This document shows, piece by piece, positions 54,513 to 59,300 of a DNA stretch of 64,000 nucleotides (position 1 is the stretch's first letter; the number at the start of each line of letters is the position of its first letter). Source of the stretch: Synanceia verrucosa (taxonomy: Eukaryota; Chordata; Actinopteri; Perciformes; Synanceiidae). The notes below the pieces were generated by a model, which was not told where the DNA came from, did not search any database, and saw only the letters and a program-made list of their open reading frames with translations. The stretch is from assembly GCA_029721515.1 (NCBI GenBank), contig CM056561.1:15852135-15916134 (forward strand), given 5' to 3'. The position numbers and the translations under genes were made by a program.

Positions 54513-55748
54513 CATACATACATATATAATCTACCTTGTTCTTATCACTGTTATGCAACCTGTAAAGAGACCCACCTCAGGTTCTTCTTCATCCTGGTCC
54601 ATCAGTTTCTCCAGGATCTTCTTCTTGTCCCCAGTAATCTCCTCAGTCATTTCACCCCCTCCCTCAATTCCTAAAGCTGCAGCTGCTTCCCGGTATCTGG
54701 CCAAATCCCTGGCACTCAGCGCCTTCTGCTGCTTCCCTCCTCTAGAGTCCTCATCTCCTCCCGCTGCTCCTCCATCCTCCTCCCTGGGACGCTTTGCTCC
54801 TCTATCAGGCTGTGAGATGAAGGGACATGGTAAGACTTAATGACTGCACGTAGGAATGTCATCAGTTTGGTCAAGTACTGTATATGTATACTGCGATTAG
54901 GAATAACGTTATGGAACAATATACAGTGCTTAACAAATTCTAGACCACCTAGTGCATTCATTCTGACTCTGTCTTTCTCAGTGAATTTGCTACACTTCTT
55001 CATTTTGAACAGGATTGAGGAATTACACTGAAAGAACAATTTTATAAACAAATTTGAGCCAGAGCACTGGAATTCTCTGAGAAGTCAGAAATTAATCAAG
55101 AATAACATACAACTACAACATTTTTTTCTGTCAGAAATCCAAGTAAATGACTGTAATTTGCTATCTCAAAAATGTGCTATGTGTTATTTTTTCCAGTTTT
55201 TTGGTAAAACAGTTAATTTTCTAATTTATGGATGACAATAATAATTACGTTTAGCATTTAGGATATCATTATTTTATAGAGAGGTTAATTGACATTACAA
55301 AACAATGTGGTGTACAAAGTGTACGTATTTGTCTGAACTACCAATGAATTTTTAAATGAAATGGTTTAAGTAACAGCAAGCATAAGTGAGTCAGAGTCGT
55401 AGCACCCCTGTTCACTCTATGCTGCCACATAGCTAGCAGCCGGTCCAGCTAGCACGCTAACCGCTAAACGTATTTACTGATAAATAAGACCTATATTTAA
55501 CTGCGTCTCCTGTCACGCAGTGCTACACGAAGCTAACTCAATGCAAACCATTGGTGGTTAACTTACTGACGCAAATACGCACAACAAAGTTCATAACGAG
55601 ACTAAACCAAAGCCCGCTAACAGACGTTAGTAACAGCTAGCAATGCTATTGGAAGCAAACCATAAATAAGGCTAGCTAAGTTGCCCATTAATGAGCAGAG
55701 TAGGATGTTTGACGTTACCTGATAGTTCAGGAGCTCTCCAACATCCAT
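9551..55748 (-). CDS. CTNNBL1: CTNNBL1, beta-catenin-like protein 1 (15 exons, 3' end missing)
   Basis: Minus-strand gene whose fifteen exons join in phase: 55719-55748, 54576-54809, 53307-53413, 52938-53077, 52321-52418, 48566-48659, 44670-44761, 44212-44284, 42580-42638, 42168-42316, 38060-38241, 28598-28695, 26875-26955, 10965-11102, 9551-9623. The joined frame has 549 codons plus one base, no stops, and follows human CTNNBL1 (563 aa) from the first Met to the C-terminal helices. The family is a nuclear armadillo-repeat protein of the Prp19/CDC5L complex that binds nuclear-localisation-type basic peptides of splicing factors such as CDC5L and PRPF31, and also AID. Extrapolating about 29 missing C-terminal residues gives roughly 578 aa. 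Every exon is open with usable splice sites, so the gene looks functional. The human match is from memory, not an alignment. Confidence 0.95.
9624..10964 (-). other. CTNNBL1 intron 14
   Basis: A 1341-bp GT-AG intron holding a full-length SINE on the opposite strand (10521-10872). No other recognised feature. Confidence 0.85.
10521..10872 (+). repeat. tRNA-headed teleost SINE, full length
   Basis: Begins GGGCGGCACGGTGGTGTAG and ends in GGAT tetranucleotides. It has a perfect RNA polymerase III A box TGGTGTAGTGG at 10532-10542 and a perfect B box GTTCGAATC at 10577-10585. The body (TTTGCATGTTCTCCCC, TCCCACCATCCAAAAACATG) is one I know from many teleost genomes. A possible 9-bp target duplication GATGCTACA flanks it at 10508-10516 and 10869-10877. 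It lies in intron 14 in antisense to CTNNBL1, 92 bases beyond the exon 14 donor. Confidence 0.88.
10965..11102 (-). CDS. CTNNBL1: CTNNBL1 exon 14
   Basis: Forty-six codons, residues 480-525: EMVRRGEILDDGMEDEFYLR, RLDAGLFVLQLICYIMVEIS, NSGISQ. Matches human DMVRRGEIIDNDTEEEFYLR and the following helices. With the 15-residue N-terminal offset, Met481 would correspond to human Met466, a position I recall as altered in a human immunodeficiency family. That correspondence is my count, not an alignment. The acceptor is GCGCAG|GAG after an alternating CG/CA tract. The donor CAG|GTACAAAC is weak. Confidence 0.95.
13041..13082 (-). repeat. tRNA-like SINE head fragment
   Basis: The reverse strand reads GGCTGTAGCTCAGTGGGTAG, with a perfect A box TAGCTCAGTGG. 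I see no matching B box or tRNA cloverleaf downstream, so this is a SINE head remnant rather than a tRNA gene. Confidence 0.5.
13514..14342. mobile_element. Inverted-repeat element (GGGCAGTCA...TTGACAGTCC ends)
   Basis: Left end GGGGCAGTCACCATTAACAT and right end TTTGACAGTCCTA form an imperfect terminal repeat. TTAATAGCGATTAA and CACAATTAACTGG are its subterminal parts. About 0.83 kb, no coding capacity. It contains the palindrome at 13847-13980. A related left end occurs at 50229. Confidence 0.5.
13847..13980. repeat. Long inverted repeat (hairpin) of a teleost dispersed repeat
   Basis: The arm at about 13847-13883 (GGGGCTTGCTTGTTTGTTTG then TTGGTTTGTCGGTTTG) is complementary to the arm at about 13946-13980 (CAAACCGACAAACCAACC then AAACAAACAAGCCCC). 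The loop (TCACCAAAATCTGTCCATAA) is familiar from a widespread fish repeat. Confidence 0.75.
16373..16410. repeat. (TA)n microsatellite
   Basis: Nearly uninterrupted TA dinucleotides. Confidence 0.95.
17119..17141. repeat. (GT)n microsatellite
   Basis: Eleven GT units, 320 bases left of the longer tract at 17438. Confidence 0.92.
17438..17523. repeat. Compound GA/GT/GTGC microsatellite
   Basis: A GA run grades into GT and then GTGC/GTGCAT units on the plus strand. The minus strand reads as a long His/Thr open frame, an artefact of the repeat. Confidence 0.93.
18095..18675. mobile_element. Non-autonomous element B, copy 1
   Basis: Shares CAACAAGTGGTGTTAGAACT, TTTCCGGTTGACAGCTACTTAA, GTTTGACAGAG, CACAAGAGGCACAAAGCAGA and AAGCTCGTCCACATGCACGC with the reverse complement of 45.05-45.63 kb. 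The ends carry related GGTAGGAT-GTA-TGGATT and GGATCGTA-TGGATTC motifs, an imperfect inverted repeat. The interior is longer than in the partner. Confidence 0.65.
19249..20180. mobile_element. Inverted-repeat element (GGGATG...CATCCCC, GATATT-rich)
   Basis: The left end reads GGGATGCTCAATATTGG. The right end, reverse complemented, reads GGGGATGTCCGATAATATC. The subterminal TCTGATATT and TAACCGATACTGATA words belong to a common fish repeat type. A TTATCTTATCCTATCC run is at about 19698-19719. Confidence 0.55.
22710..22816. repeat. (CA)n-rich microsatellite
   Basis: CA-rich tract with interspersed CACG and CTCA units, ending in a pure CA run. Confidence 0.92.
25580..26062. mobile_element. Inverted-repeat element D, copy 1 (TTGTATCAGGACACCC end)
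   Basis: Reverse complemented, it starts GGGTGTCCTGATACAACTTT and runs through GCCGATACCGATAT, AATCATACATACTT and TATTATGGAAT to GAAGACCCTGAAAATC. The same blocks occur in the same order at 48.07-48.43 kb on the plus strand. A T25 run lies inside (about 25632-25655). Confidence 0.65.
26875..26955 (-). CDS. CTNNBL1: CTNNBL1 exon 13
   Basis: Twenty-seven complete codons, residues 453-479: VDRLMEMHFKYLEAVQQADK then RIEGEKH. Human reads VDRLMELHFKYLGAMQVADK. The acceptor is TCCAG|GTT and the donor is CAT|GTAAGC, phase 0. It is separated from exon 14 by the longest intron of the window. Confidence 0.95.
26956..28597 (-). other. CTNNBL1 intron 12
   Basis: A 1642-bp intron. The part at about 27785-28500 looks like decayed dispersed repeat, including a 14-base perfect palindrome at 28086-28099. 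Confidence 0.8.
27785..28100 (+). repeat. Decayed dispersed repeat in intron 12
   Basis: ACCCGAGCCGACTGCTGCAA and GCAGCGGGCGAGAGCCCTGT are words I associate with a teleost repeat. The right side has a perfect 14-base palindrome ATCGAAGCTTCGAT at 28086-28099. Family unknown and limits approximate. Confidence 0.4.
28598..28695 (-). CDS. CTNNBL1: CTNNBL1 exon 12
   Basis: Encodes residues 420-452: EHVCSIIASMLRNLKSQQRS then RLLTKFTENDCEK. Human has EHVCSILASLLRNLRGQQRT. The acceptor is CTCAG|AAC. The donor AAG|GTTGGTT has T at +3 and is a weaker than usual 5' splice site. Phase 0. Confidence 0.94.
30051..30140. repeat. Fragment of a GGGATGTACCGAT-type element
   Basis: TAGGGATGTACCGATCCACA followed by ATCCCGATAAC and TGCCGATACCAATAC is a familiar teleost inverted-repeat end. 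A similar GATATCCGATAC/GGACCGATATCCCG patch occurs at 36375-36430. No full element is seen at either place. Confidence 0.4.
30171..30523 (-). repeat. Same SINE family, reverse-strand copy
   Basis: The reverse complement starts CACTGTGGTGCAGTGGTTAA with an intact A box TGGTGCAGTGG. The B box has decayed to GTTTGATTC. It keeps the TGGAGTTTGCATTTTCTCC body and ends in (GGAT)n, seen as ATCCATCCATCC on the plus strand. Here it lies in the same sense as CTNNBL1, in intron 11. Confidence 0.87.
31441..31535 (+). repeat. Dispersed module G, copy 1
   Basis: Contains GAAACCACCGGTATCGCCCC then CTGCTGGCTGGTGGAAAGAAT, repeated in slightly changed form at 32.80 kb. I recognise this module from teleost genomes but cannot name its family. 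Confidence 0.65.
32155..32500. repeat. Decayed inverted-repeat element (TTTCCACTGCATGG start)
   Basis: TTTCCACTGCATGGTTCAGC at the left is characteristic of abundant short hAT-like elements in fish. GGTACTGGCTCAGCTGGC toward the right is a worn counterpart. Long T and A runs fill the centre (32370-32404). Confidence 0.45.
32795..32880 (+). repeat. Dispersed module G, copy 2
   Basis: Contains GGAAACCACCGGTATCGCCC then CCTGTTGGCTGTTGGAGAGAA, the partner of the module at 31.44 kb. It sits just left of module F within the 32.5-33.45 kb element. Confidence 0.65.
32930..33269 (+). repeat. Dispersed module F, copy 2
   Basis: Direct-orientation partner of 5095-5406. It lies inside the larger element at 32505-33453. 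Confidence 0.75.
38060..38241 (-). CDS. CTNNBL1: CTNNBL1 exon 11
   Basis: Encodes residues 359-419 and one base of 420. It covers EKKMSRTSAMKVLDHGMIGP, EGADNCHKFVDILGLRTIFP and LFMKTPKKMKKTGTSEKEHE, the most conserved block of the family. The basic KTPKKMKK stretch is a surface loop. The acceptor TTTAG|A lies about 37 bases from a piggyBac-like repeat in intron 10. The donor is AAG|GTCAGT, phase 1. Confidence 0.95.
38279..38642. mobile_element. piggyBac-like element, second copy, inverted and truncated
   Basis: The right end reads GGCACTCAATGAG then TTAA (38643-38646), one base off the repeat end of the 50.6-kb copy. Internal blocks such as GAGAGTCTCTTCTCTCATTT and TCCTCCAGATAAAACAAG match the reverse complement of that copy. 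The left end has decayed and is approximate. It sits about 37 bases upstream, in transcription order, of the exon 11 acceptor. Confidence 0.7.
40231..40653 (-). mobile_element. Same hAT-like element, copy 2, opposite strand
   Basis: Ends are GGCACTTTTCCACTACACAG and GTGGAAAAGCACC. Interior blocks match the reverse complement of the 3.6-kb copy, including CCAATGACGCTTCCAATGAC and GTGACAGAAAACCGGGAAG. It is about 110 bp shorter through internal loss. Confidence 0.68.
42168..42316 (-). CDS. CTNNBL1: CTNNBL1 exon 10
   Basis: Encodes residues 310-358 and two bases of 359: VFKRHNPSTPEEQEMMENLF, then DALCSCLMLPANRDRFLRGE, then GLQLMNLML. Nearly identical to human in the central armadillo repeats. 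The acceptor is CTTAG|GTG and the donor is AAG|GTGAGG, phase 2. Confidence 0.95.
42580..42638 (-). CDS. CTNNBL1: CTNNBL1 exon 9
   Basis: Short 59-base exon encoding residues 290-309: NTRELLGEMDGIDVLLQQLS, matching human ENRELLGELDGIDVLLQQLS. The acceptor is CACAG|ATA and the donor is TCT|GTAAGA, phase 0. Confidence 0.94.
42639..44211 (-). other. CTNNBL1 intron 8
   Basis: A 1573-bp intron with strongly purine-rich plus strand at 42.65-42.84 and 43.90-44.19 kb. Read on the gene strand this is a long C/T-rich tract leading to low-complexity open frames. An AT-rich repeat-like remnant sits near 43.36-43.48 kb. No coding evidence. Confidence 0.75.
44212..44284 (-). CDS. CTNNBL1: CTNNBL1 exon 8
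   Basis: Encodes residues 266-289 and one base of 290: AKMPFDANKLYCSEILAILL then QNND. Human reads AKMPFDANKLYCSEVLAILL. The acceptor is CTCAG|GCA and the donor is ACA|GTAAGT, phase 1. Confidence 0.95.
44285..44669 (-). other. CTNNBL1 intron 7 (385 bp)
   Basis: Short GT-AG intron. I see no repeat or other feature in it. Introns 3 (53078-53306) and 9 (42317-42579) are also short and featureless. Confidence 0.85.
44670..44761 (-). CDS. CTNNBL1: CTNNBL1 exon 7
   Basis: Encodes residues 235-265: an IIENMAEFRPGLCTEAAQQG block followed by LMQWLLKRIK. Human has IVENMAEFRPEMCTEGAQQG, so this is clearly orthologous. The acceptor is CGACAG|CTA and the donor is AAG|GTAAGA, phase 0. Confidence 0.95.
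44905..44975. repeat. Element D, truncated third copy
   Basis: GGGATGCACCGATCTG is followed by TTTTCTAATATTCCATACTA and CAAAATAAG, the latter matching the reverse complement of the 48.15-kb part of element D. Only one end survives. Confidence 0.5.
45050..45635. mobile_element. Non-autonomous element B, copy 2 (inverted)
   Basis: Opposite-strand partner of 18.1-18.7 kb. It lacks some interior sequence and carries a TA-rich stretch (45385-45412) between the shared blocks. Confidence 0.65.
46373..46409. repeat. (CA)n microsatellite
   Basis: CA run with one CG interruption, followed by AAACTTC. Confidence 0.92.
48066..48430. mobile_element. Inverted-repeat element D, copy 2
   Basis: Starts GGGATGTCCCGATACAACTT and carries GATATCGATATTGAC, AATCATACATACTTTTGTTA, GTAGTATGGAATATTAGAAA and GAAGACCCTGAAAATCTTCA, matching the reverse complement of 25.6-26.06 kb. 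It ends about 135 bases past the exon 6 donor. Confidence 0.65.
48566..48659 (-). CDS. CTNNBL1: CTNNBL1 exon 6
   Basis: Encodes residues 204-234 and one base of 235: LEGQVVALLVQNMERLDEQV then KEEADGIYNTL, an armadillo-repeat segment matching human VDGQVVALLVQNLERLDESV. The acceptor is TATAG|CTG and the donor is TGG|GTAAGG, phase 1. Confidence 0.95.
49390..49600 (+). repeat. Dispersed teleost repeat (AAGGTCACAGTGACTTTGAC)
   Basis: AAGGTCACAGTGACTTTGAC, CCACCAAAATCTAATCATTC, GAATGGGACGGTTGGAC and CATAATGCCTCCTGCCACGG are recognisable parts of a very common fish repeat whose family I cannot name. No open frame. Confidence 0.55.
49990..50110 (+). repeat. Fragment of a common teleost repeat (GGTAAATGGACTGCATTTAT)
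   Basis: CATGGTAAATGGACTGCATT and TATATAATGCCTTT followed by CCCACATTCACATCACAAG match the pattern of an abundant fish repeat from memory. Truncated at both ends. Confidence 0.5.
50229..50300 (+). repeat. Left end of a GGGCTGTCA-type element
   Basis: TAGGGCTGTCAGCATTAACA and TGTTAATCAAGATAAAAGTG resemble the left end of the 13.5-kb element. No right end was found. Confidence 0.45.
50578..51067. mobile_element. piggyBac-like non-autonomous element with TTAA target duplication
   Basis: The 490-bp element is flanked by TTAA at 50574-50577 and 51068-51071. Its ends are inverted repeats sharing a perfect 13-base CTCTTTGAGTGCC. TTAA duplication is the hallmark of piggyBac-type insertion. There is no transposase, so it would need one in trans. 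A second copy is at 38.28-38.64 kb. Confidence 0.8.
51330..51425 (+). repeat. Tc1-like remnant in intron 5
   Basis: Shares GAACAGG-GTGAGGAATT and AATTTGAGCCAGAACACTG with the intron 1 remnant at 55.01-55.08 kb, in the same orientation. Only a fragment survives. Confidence 0.5.
52321..52418 (-). CDS. CTNNBL1: CTNNBL1 exon 5
   Basis: Completes Asp171 and encodes residues to 203: VAIAVVDLLQELTDIDTLHE, then SEEGAEVLIDSL, almost the human sequence. The exon starts directly after an intron ending AAC, an AC acceptor. The nearest upstream AG would shift the frame and lose the conserved VAIAVVD. The donor is CTG|GTGAGT, phase 0. Confidence 0.95.
52428..52435 (-). promoter_or_regulatory. Putative U12 branch site
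   Basis: Reads TCCTTAGC on the minus strand. The consensus is TCCTTRAY. The second purine position is G, so branching is inferred at the A at 52430, 11 bases from the AC acceptor. Confidence 0.75.
52928..52937 (-). promoter_or_regulatory. U12-type 5' splice site (AT donor)
   Basis: Reads ATATCCTTTC on the minus strand directly after exon 4. The nine-base ATATCCTTT core is the textbook U11/U12 donor, and no GT dinucleotide at this junction preserves the frame. Confidence 0.92.
52938..53077 (-). CDS. CTNNBL1: CTNNBL1 exon 4 (followed by a U12 AT-AC intron)
   Basis: Encodes residues 124-170 and the first base of codon 171. It runs from FMESELDLNDIIQEMHVIAT through MPDLYHLLVELNAV to SLLGLLSHENT, part of the first armadillo-like repeats. 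The 3' boundary is unusual: the conserved reading ends at ACT G and the next intron bases are ATATCCTTT, a perfect U12-type AT donor. No GT donor nearby would keep the conserved frame. Confidence 0.95.
53307..53413 (-). CDS. CTNNBL1: CTNNBL1 exon 3
   Basis: Encodes residues 89-123 and two bases of codon 124. It contains DESSVKKMILTFEKRSYKNQ followed by ELRIKFPDNPEK, nearly identical to human, and forms the start of the helical domain. The acceptor is AACAG|GCA and the donor is AA|GTAAGC, phase 2. Confidence 0.95.
54105..54160 (+). repeat. Dispersed module F, short third copy
   Basis: Contains GGAAGCACTGGGAGCACTTA then ACTTTGGGTTTATGTTGA, matching the core of module F. Immediately followed by a TA-rich microsatellite. 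Confidence 0.55.
54166..54362. repeat. TA/TACA-rich microsatellite
   Basis: About 200 bases of TATA and TACATA units in intron 2, including a pure (TA)n of about 40 bases at 54315-54358. Confidence 0.93.
54447..54520. repeat. (GT)n(AT)n compound microsatellite
   Basis: Eleven GT units change directly to a TA run of about 40 bases. It lies 55 bases from the exon 2 donor. Confidence 0.93.
54576..54809 (-). CDS. CTNNBL1: CTNNBL1 exon 2 (acidic low-complexity N-terminal region with KRPR)
   Basis: This exon encodes residues 11-88 as 78 complete codons in phase 0. It opens with PDRGAKRPREED, matching the human PNRGTKRPRDDE nuclear-localisation segment. It continues as a Gly/Ala/Glu-rich stretch and ends in an acidic EEEPE run. 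By my count the N-terminal region is about 15 residues longer than in human. The second basic cluster of the human bipartite signal (KMRRK) has no obvious equivalent; only scattered Lys/Arg is present. The acceptor is CACAG|CCT and the donor is GAG|GTGGGT. The region is expected to be disordered, ahead of the armadillo fold. Confidence 0.93.
54810..55718 (-). other. CTNNBL1 intron 1
   Basis: A 909-bp intron. The left part carries a Tc1-like remnant (54924 to about 55200). The right part holds the GCTAGC/GCTAAC word cluster near the promoter. Confidence 0.8.
54924..55200 (+). repeat. Tc1-like remnant in intron 1
   Basis: Starts TA|CAGTGCTTAACAAATTCTAG, then ACCACC, a terminal-repeat-like start resembling the element at 63.25 kb. 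Further in, AATTTGAGCCAGAGCACTGG and AATTCTCTGAGAAGTCAG also occur in slightly different form at 51.39 kb. No coding capacity. The right boundary is approximate. Confidence 0.6.
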
Positions 55749-55845
55749 GTCTCCGGGTTGAAAGCGAAAGAATATCTCACCAAAGCTTAGAAAGTAAATT
55801 AGAGCGTACAGTTCAGCAGCAGTTAGCTATGAGGCTAACAACAAG
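55431..55845. promoter_or_regulatory. Cluster of GCTAGC/GCTAAC/GTTAGC words around CTNNBL1 exon 1
   Basis: About nine copies of GCTAGC, GCTAAC or GTTAGC fall in roughly 410 bases that bracket exon 1 and the start of intron 1. From experience such words are common near teleost 5' ends. A regulatory role is an inference only. Confidence 0.35.
55719..55748 (-). CDS. CTNNBL1: CTNNBL1 exon 1 (start codon)
   Basis: This exon encodes residues 1-10, MDVGELLNYQ, which match the human N terminus except for Asn in place of Ser at position 8. The start ATG has G at -3 and G at +4, an acceptable Kozak context. The donor reads CAG|GTAACG and the exon ends in phase 0. Confidence 0.95.
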
Positions 55846-55870
55846 CTTTTCCACATACACATGCTTGCCG
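55749..55870 (-). promoter_or_regulatory. CTNNBL1: Probable 5' UTR and core promoter region of CTNNBL1
   Basis: Sequence immediately upstream of the start codon. I see no clear TATA box, so the transcription start cannot be placed. The last bases before ATG are CGGAGAC. It includes GTTAGC and GCTAAC words of the cluster that spans the first intron. Confidence 0.4.
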
Positions 55871-55993
55871 TAAAACTTCGTGTTCACATACGTACGTGTC
55901 GTAGCAAGATACTGTCGTAAAGTGCCATAGCTGTGATTCTATTTCTGTGAAGGTACAAAAATATTTAGTCAATCTAGTTAATAACATTTTTTT

Positions 55994-56006
55994 CTGATAA
56001 ACACAC

Positions 56007-56046
<40 letters not shown>

Positions 56047-56110
56047 GTAATATATGTTTAATAAAAGTAGAAATAATATGTTTAGTAAATATTTTAATAG
56101 TTTTTTCATC
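55994..56110 (+). repeat. AAT microsatellite unit, copy 1 of a local duplication
   Basis: CTGATAAACACACAA, then (AAT)n, then AAATGTAATATATGTTTAAT. The same flanks recur at 56247-56352. Confidence 0.85.
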
Positions 56111-56246
56111 CTCCATGATTTGACACAAATCTATGTATTTTGAAATCTTATATGCACAGAGGAGCCTTAAATAGAATGTCAATCTTCAACCTTCAGTCAC
56201 TGAGTCAAGCAGGATGAACAGATGTGTCTCATGTCTCTAATGATCT

Positions 56247-56262
56247 CTGACAAACACACAAC

Positions 56263-56306
<44 letters not shown>

Positions 56307-56352
56307 TTATAATAATAATAAATGTAATATATGTTTAATAAATATTTTAATA
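56247..56352 (+). repeat. AAT microsatellite unit, copy 2 of a local duplication
   Basis: CTGACAAACACACAACAAT, then (AAT)n with one GATTAT break, then AAATGTAATATATGTTTAAT and AAATATTTTAATAG as in copy 1. The 137 bases between the copies are not duplicated. Confidence 0.85.
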
Positions 56353-59300
56353 GTCTGCAAAATTTTGAATGTTGGCATTGTCTGTTTCTGGGATTCAATT
56401 GTTTTTTAGGCCATTGTTTGTTGGGATATTAATTCGAAGGCTATGATACAGCAGCACAGGTGTTATTGTGTCCTATCCGTGTATTGATTGACACACAGCT
56501 CCACAGCATATTTTCATCTGTGTTCATGGTTTTTTTTTTGTTTTTGATTTTTTGCTGCCGTTGTTTAAATATATCCTTGTGTGACAGAGCATGTTGTTCT
56601 CAGTAATATAAGTAGTGATAATACAATCTTGTCTGATAGAAAATATGTTTTTCCTTCAACAAAATCCTTTCAGCTAATTTGCCAATACTGAAATAAACCT
56701 TCTTAATGATATACATAAAAATTAGACACATCTCCTTGACAGGCCTCACACATAAGATCCTGGTCTTAACGGCTCAATTTTTGCTGTATTCTTTCCAGGA
56801 GGGCTTTATATGTCAAGCTGTCTCATTGTTCCAGACAGGCAGAAAATCACCTTTTCAATGAGCATCATTGGGAAATGTATGAGTGGTGCATGGTGTAGAA
56901 GCCTCCATTGCCAGTCTCTGGCCAGTGATCTGTGACAGTAGAGCAATAGAAACAACATTTAAAGGGAAGGCTACTGCCAAGCAGTCAAGCTTGACGTCCA
57001 AGAAAACACTAGGGAAAAGCACTTGATCAAAGGCAAGAGAGAGAAATAGAGTCAAAGGGAATAAAAGGGAGCAAGAGGGGTGAAAAAGAAAGATTTATAT
57101 GGAAATCCCAAGGCTAGATACAGGGATGCAGCTACAGATGATTACAAAGCCTTGATTAGGCAAACTGGAGATGGTGACATCATAATTTTTTTGAAGATAA
57201 TTATTTGTGGGATCTGTGCGTATTAAAAAAGGGATATTGAATCAGTCGTTGACATTGAGCTGTCAAAATATGATGTGTATTTATGACACGTGTTGTGTAC
57301 CACCAGGCTTATGATTTCATGTTTAGTGTTGCTGACAGGGCAGCTGCTGCATAAAAACAATAATGATGACATGTTTACCTGATGTGTACAAGCCTGGGAG
57401 GCAGGAGATGACTAGTGAAACACTGAGTAATCCATGCATGAAATGTTTAACACATCTTTCAGGGGGGTTTTTTGTTTGTTTTTTTGTTTTTTTAAGCAAT
57501 CTTTAGGTTACATGTGTGGTAAACTAGCACACAGGAAATTCAGCATTTTTTGTATGTCCAAAGCAGAAATATAAAATATTATTCTATGTAATCATAGAGG
57601 CACAACTCAGCTAAATTACAACTTTTGCTTGATTCAAACAGACAGACTAGCTGTTTACCATGCAAAGCTAAGTTAAGCAGGTATCGGCTCCTCATCAAAA
57701 TAGAAGAAATTAAGTCTGTTTTATAAAATGCCAAACTGTTTCCTTAACTGTCCCAAATTTTGTCAGTACATGGTCAAAAATAAACATATTAAATGACAGA
57801 AAGACAGGCACAAATAAACCATAACTGAATTGACACACAAAATAATGTTGTATATTTTTATATTAACATGTCAAATAAAGTCAACCAGTAACAGGAATCA
57901 ACTCTGAATTTCCTTCCTGACTGCAGCTGCTTTGATGCCTTCATTATTGCAAATCCTTTTTGTTCTACACAATGATTAACACATTCCACAATCCCTGAAG
58001 GAGCCAAAAGCTTTTCATACACAACTGTCTGCTAAATGACATCGCCTCATCATTTCCCTGCAGAAATATTTTGTGGTGAAGCTGTATGATCATTTCCACA
58101 GAATCATACACCATTTATTTGAAACAGAACAATACAATTTCACACAAGCTGTGAGGGCTGATTGCATTAAATCACATGAGGTCAGTGTGATTATGTCGTG
58201 CTGCGCGGGGCACCATAAGTGTGTTCAAAATTCAGTGTTGCAGTGCTATTACTACATGAAAGCGAGAGAAAGAGAGATGATGAGGACCTATTGCTCTTGT
58301 CATTTCCCCTTGCTAAGTCAAGTGGCACAATCAAATAATTTTGTTTCTGAGTTATGAATCGCATCATGGCCACCTTTCCAACCGACACACAGATCAAGAT
58401 AGTGTCTAGATTTCCACAGCAGTGAAGAGCTAACACATTGTTTGGGTAAAGGGCAGCAGATTTATTCCAGGGGAAATCACAATCCACCGACTGTGGGACT
58501 GATGTACCACAGTGGTACAGACTGTGGTACTGTGGACAGCATGGATAGAGTTCAGGGCCAAACCCATTCACTGAGTGTGGAAAAGCAGTTCACTTTAAAT
58601 GAATTTAAAAGTCATTCTGAGAGCAATTTCAGAGTGGCGTCAAAGCAGTGTTAGATTTTAATGTGTTTTAGCACCGTTGTGGCTCAGGAAGTAAATTACG
58701 TTACAAGCTGTGCGATGACCTTTGGAGTGTGTGTTGACTCATCCAGGGAGTTCTCTGTGAAGCACATATCAAGGCCTGTCTCATTTTAAACCAATGACAT
58801 CATCAATGATGTCTGAAGTTGTAACACAGCTGAGAAATGCTGATTTCTGTATATAAATTAATTAAGGCTCCCTCTCCTCTAAACCACTGCAACTTTCCAG
58901 TTTTAGAACATTAATTCTGCCTTACTAATATTAACTTACACACGTGATGCATTGCTCACAAGTAAATTATATATTTTTTATTAAAAGTTACATTAAACAG
59001 GTGGTTTTGCATGCAACAAACCCTTAAAACAATTTGCTGGAAAGCTTCAATGCTTCATGAAACTTTTTGCTTTCACTATATGAAAGGTCAGTAGCCCTCC
59101 TGTTATGGAAAAGCAGGCAGGGGAAATTGGGTTTTTGTCTGGCTTAAGGACCTGAAGAACTATTTAGCAATCCACCTCAGCCTCTTAATATATTTATATA
59201 TTCCTCTTCCTCTGCTCTTCCTTGAACTTAAGTGTTAACAACTTCTCATTAGCAAGCACTCATTTGACTGTAGGTTGCATAAGAAAAATTTGCTTCTTTG

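Larger units (their letters stand above)
53414..54575 (-). other. CTNNBL1 intron 2
   Basis: A 1162-bp intron dominated by TA-rich microsatellites (54166-54362 and 54447-54520). It also contains a short third copy of the dispersed module found at 5.1 and 32.9 kb (about 54105-54160). Confidence 0.8.

Noticed and set aside
54156..54523. Tyr/Ile/His-rich open frames
   Set aside because: Pure translation of the TA/TACA microsatellite.
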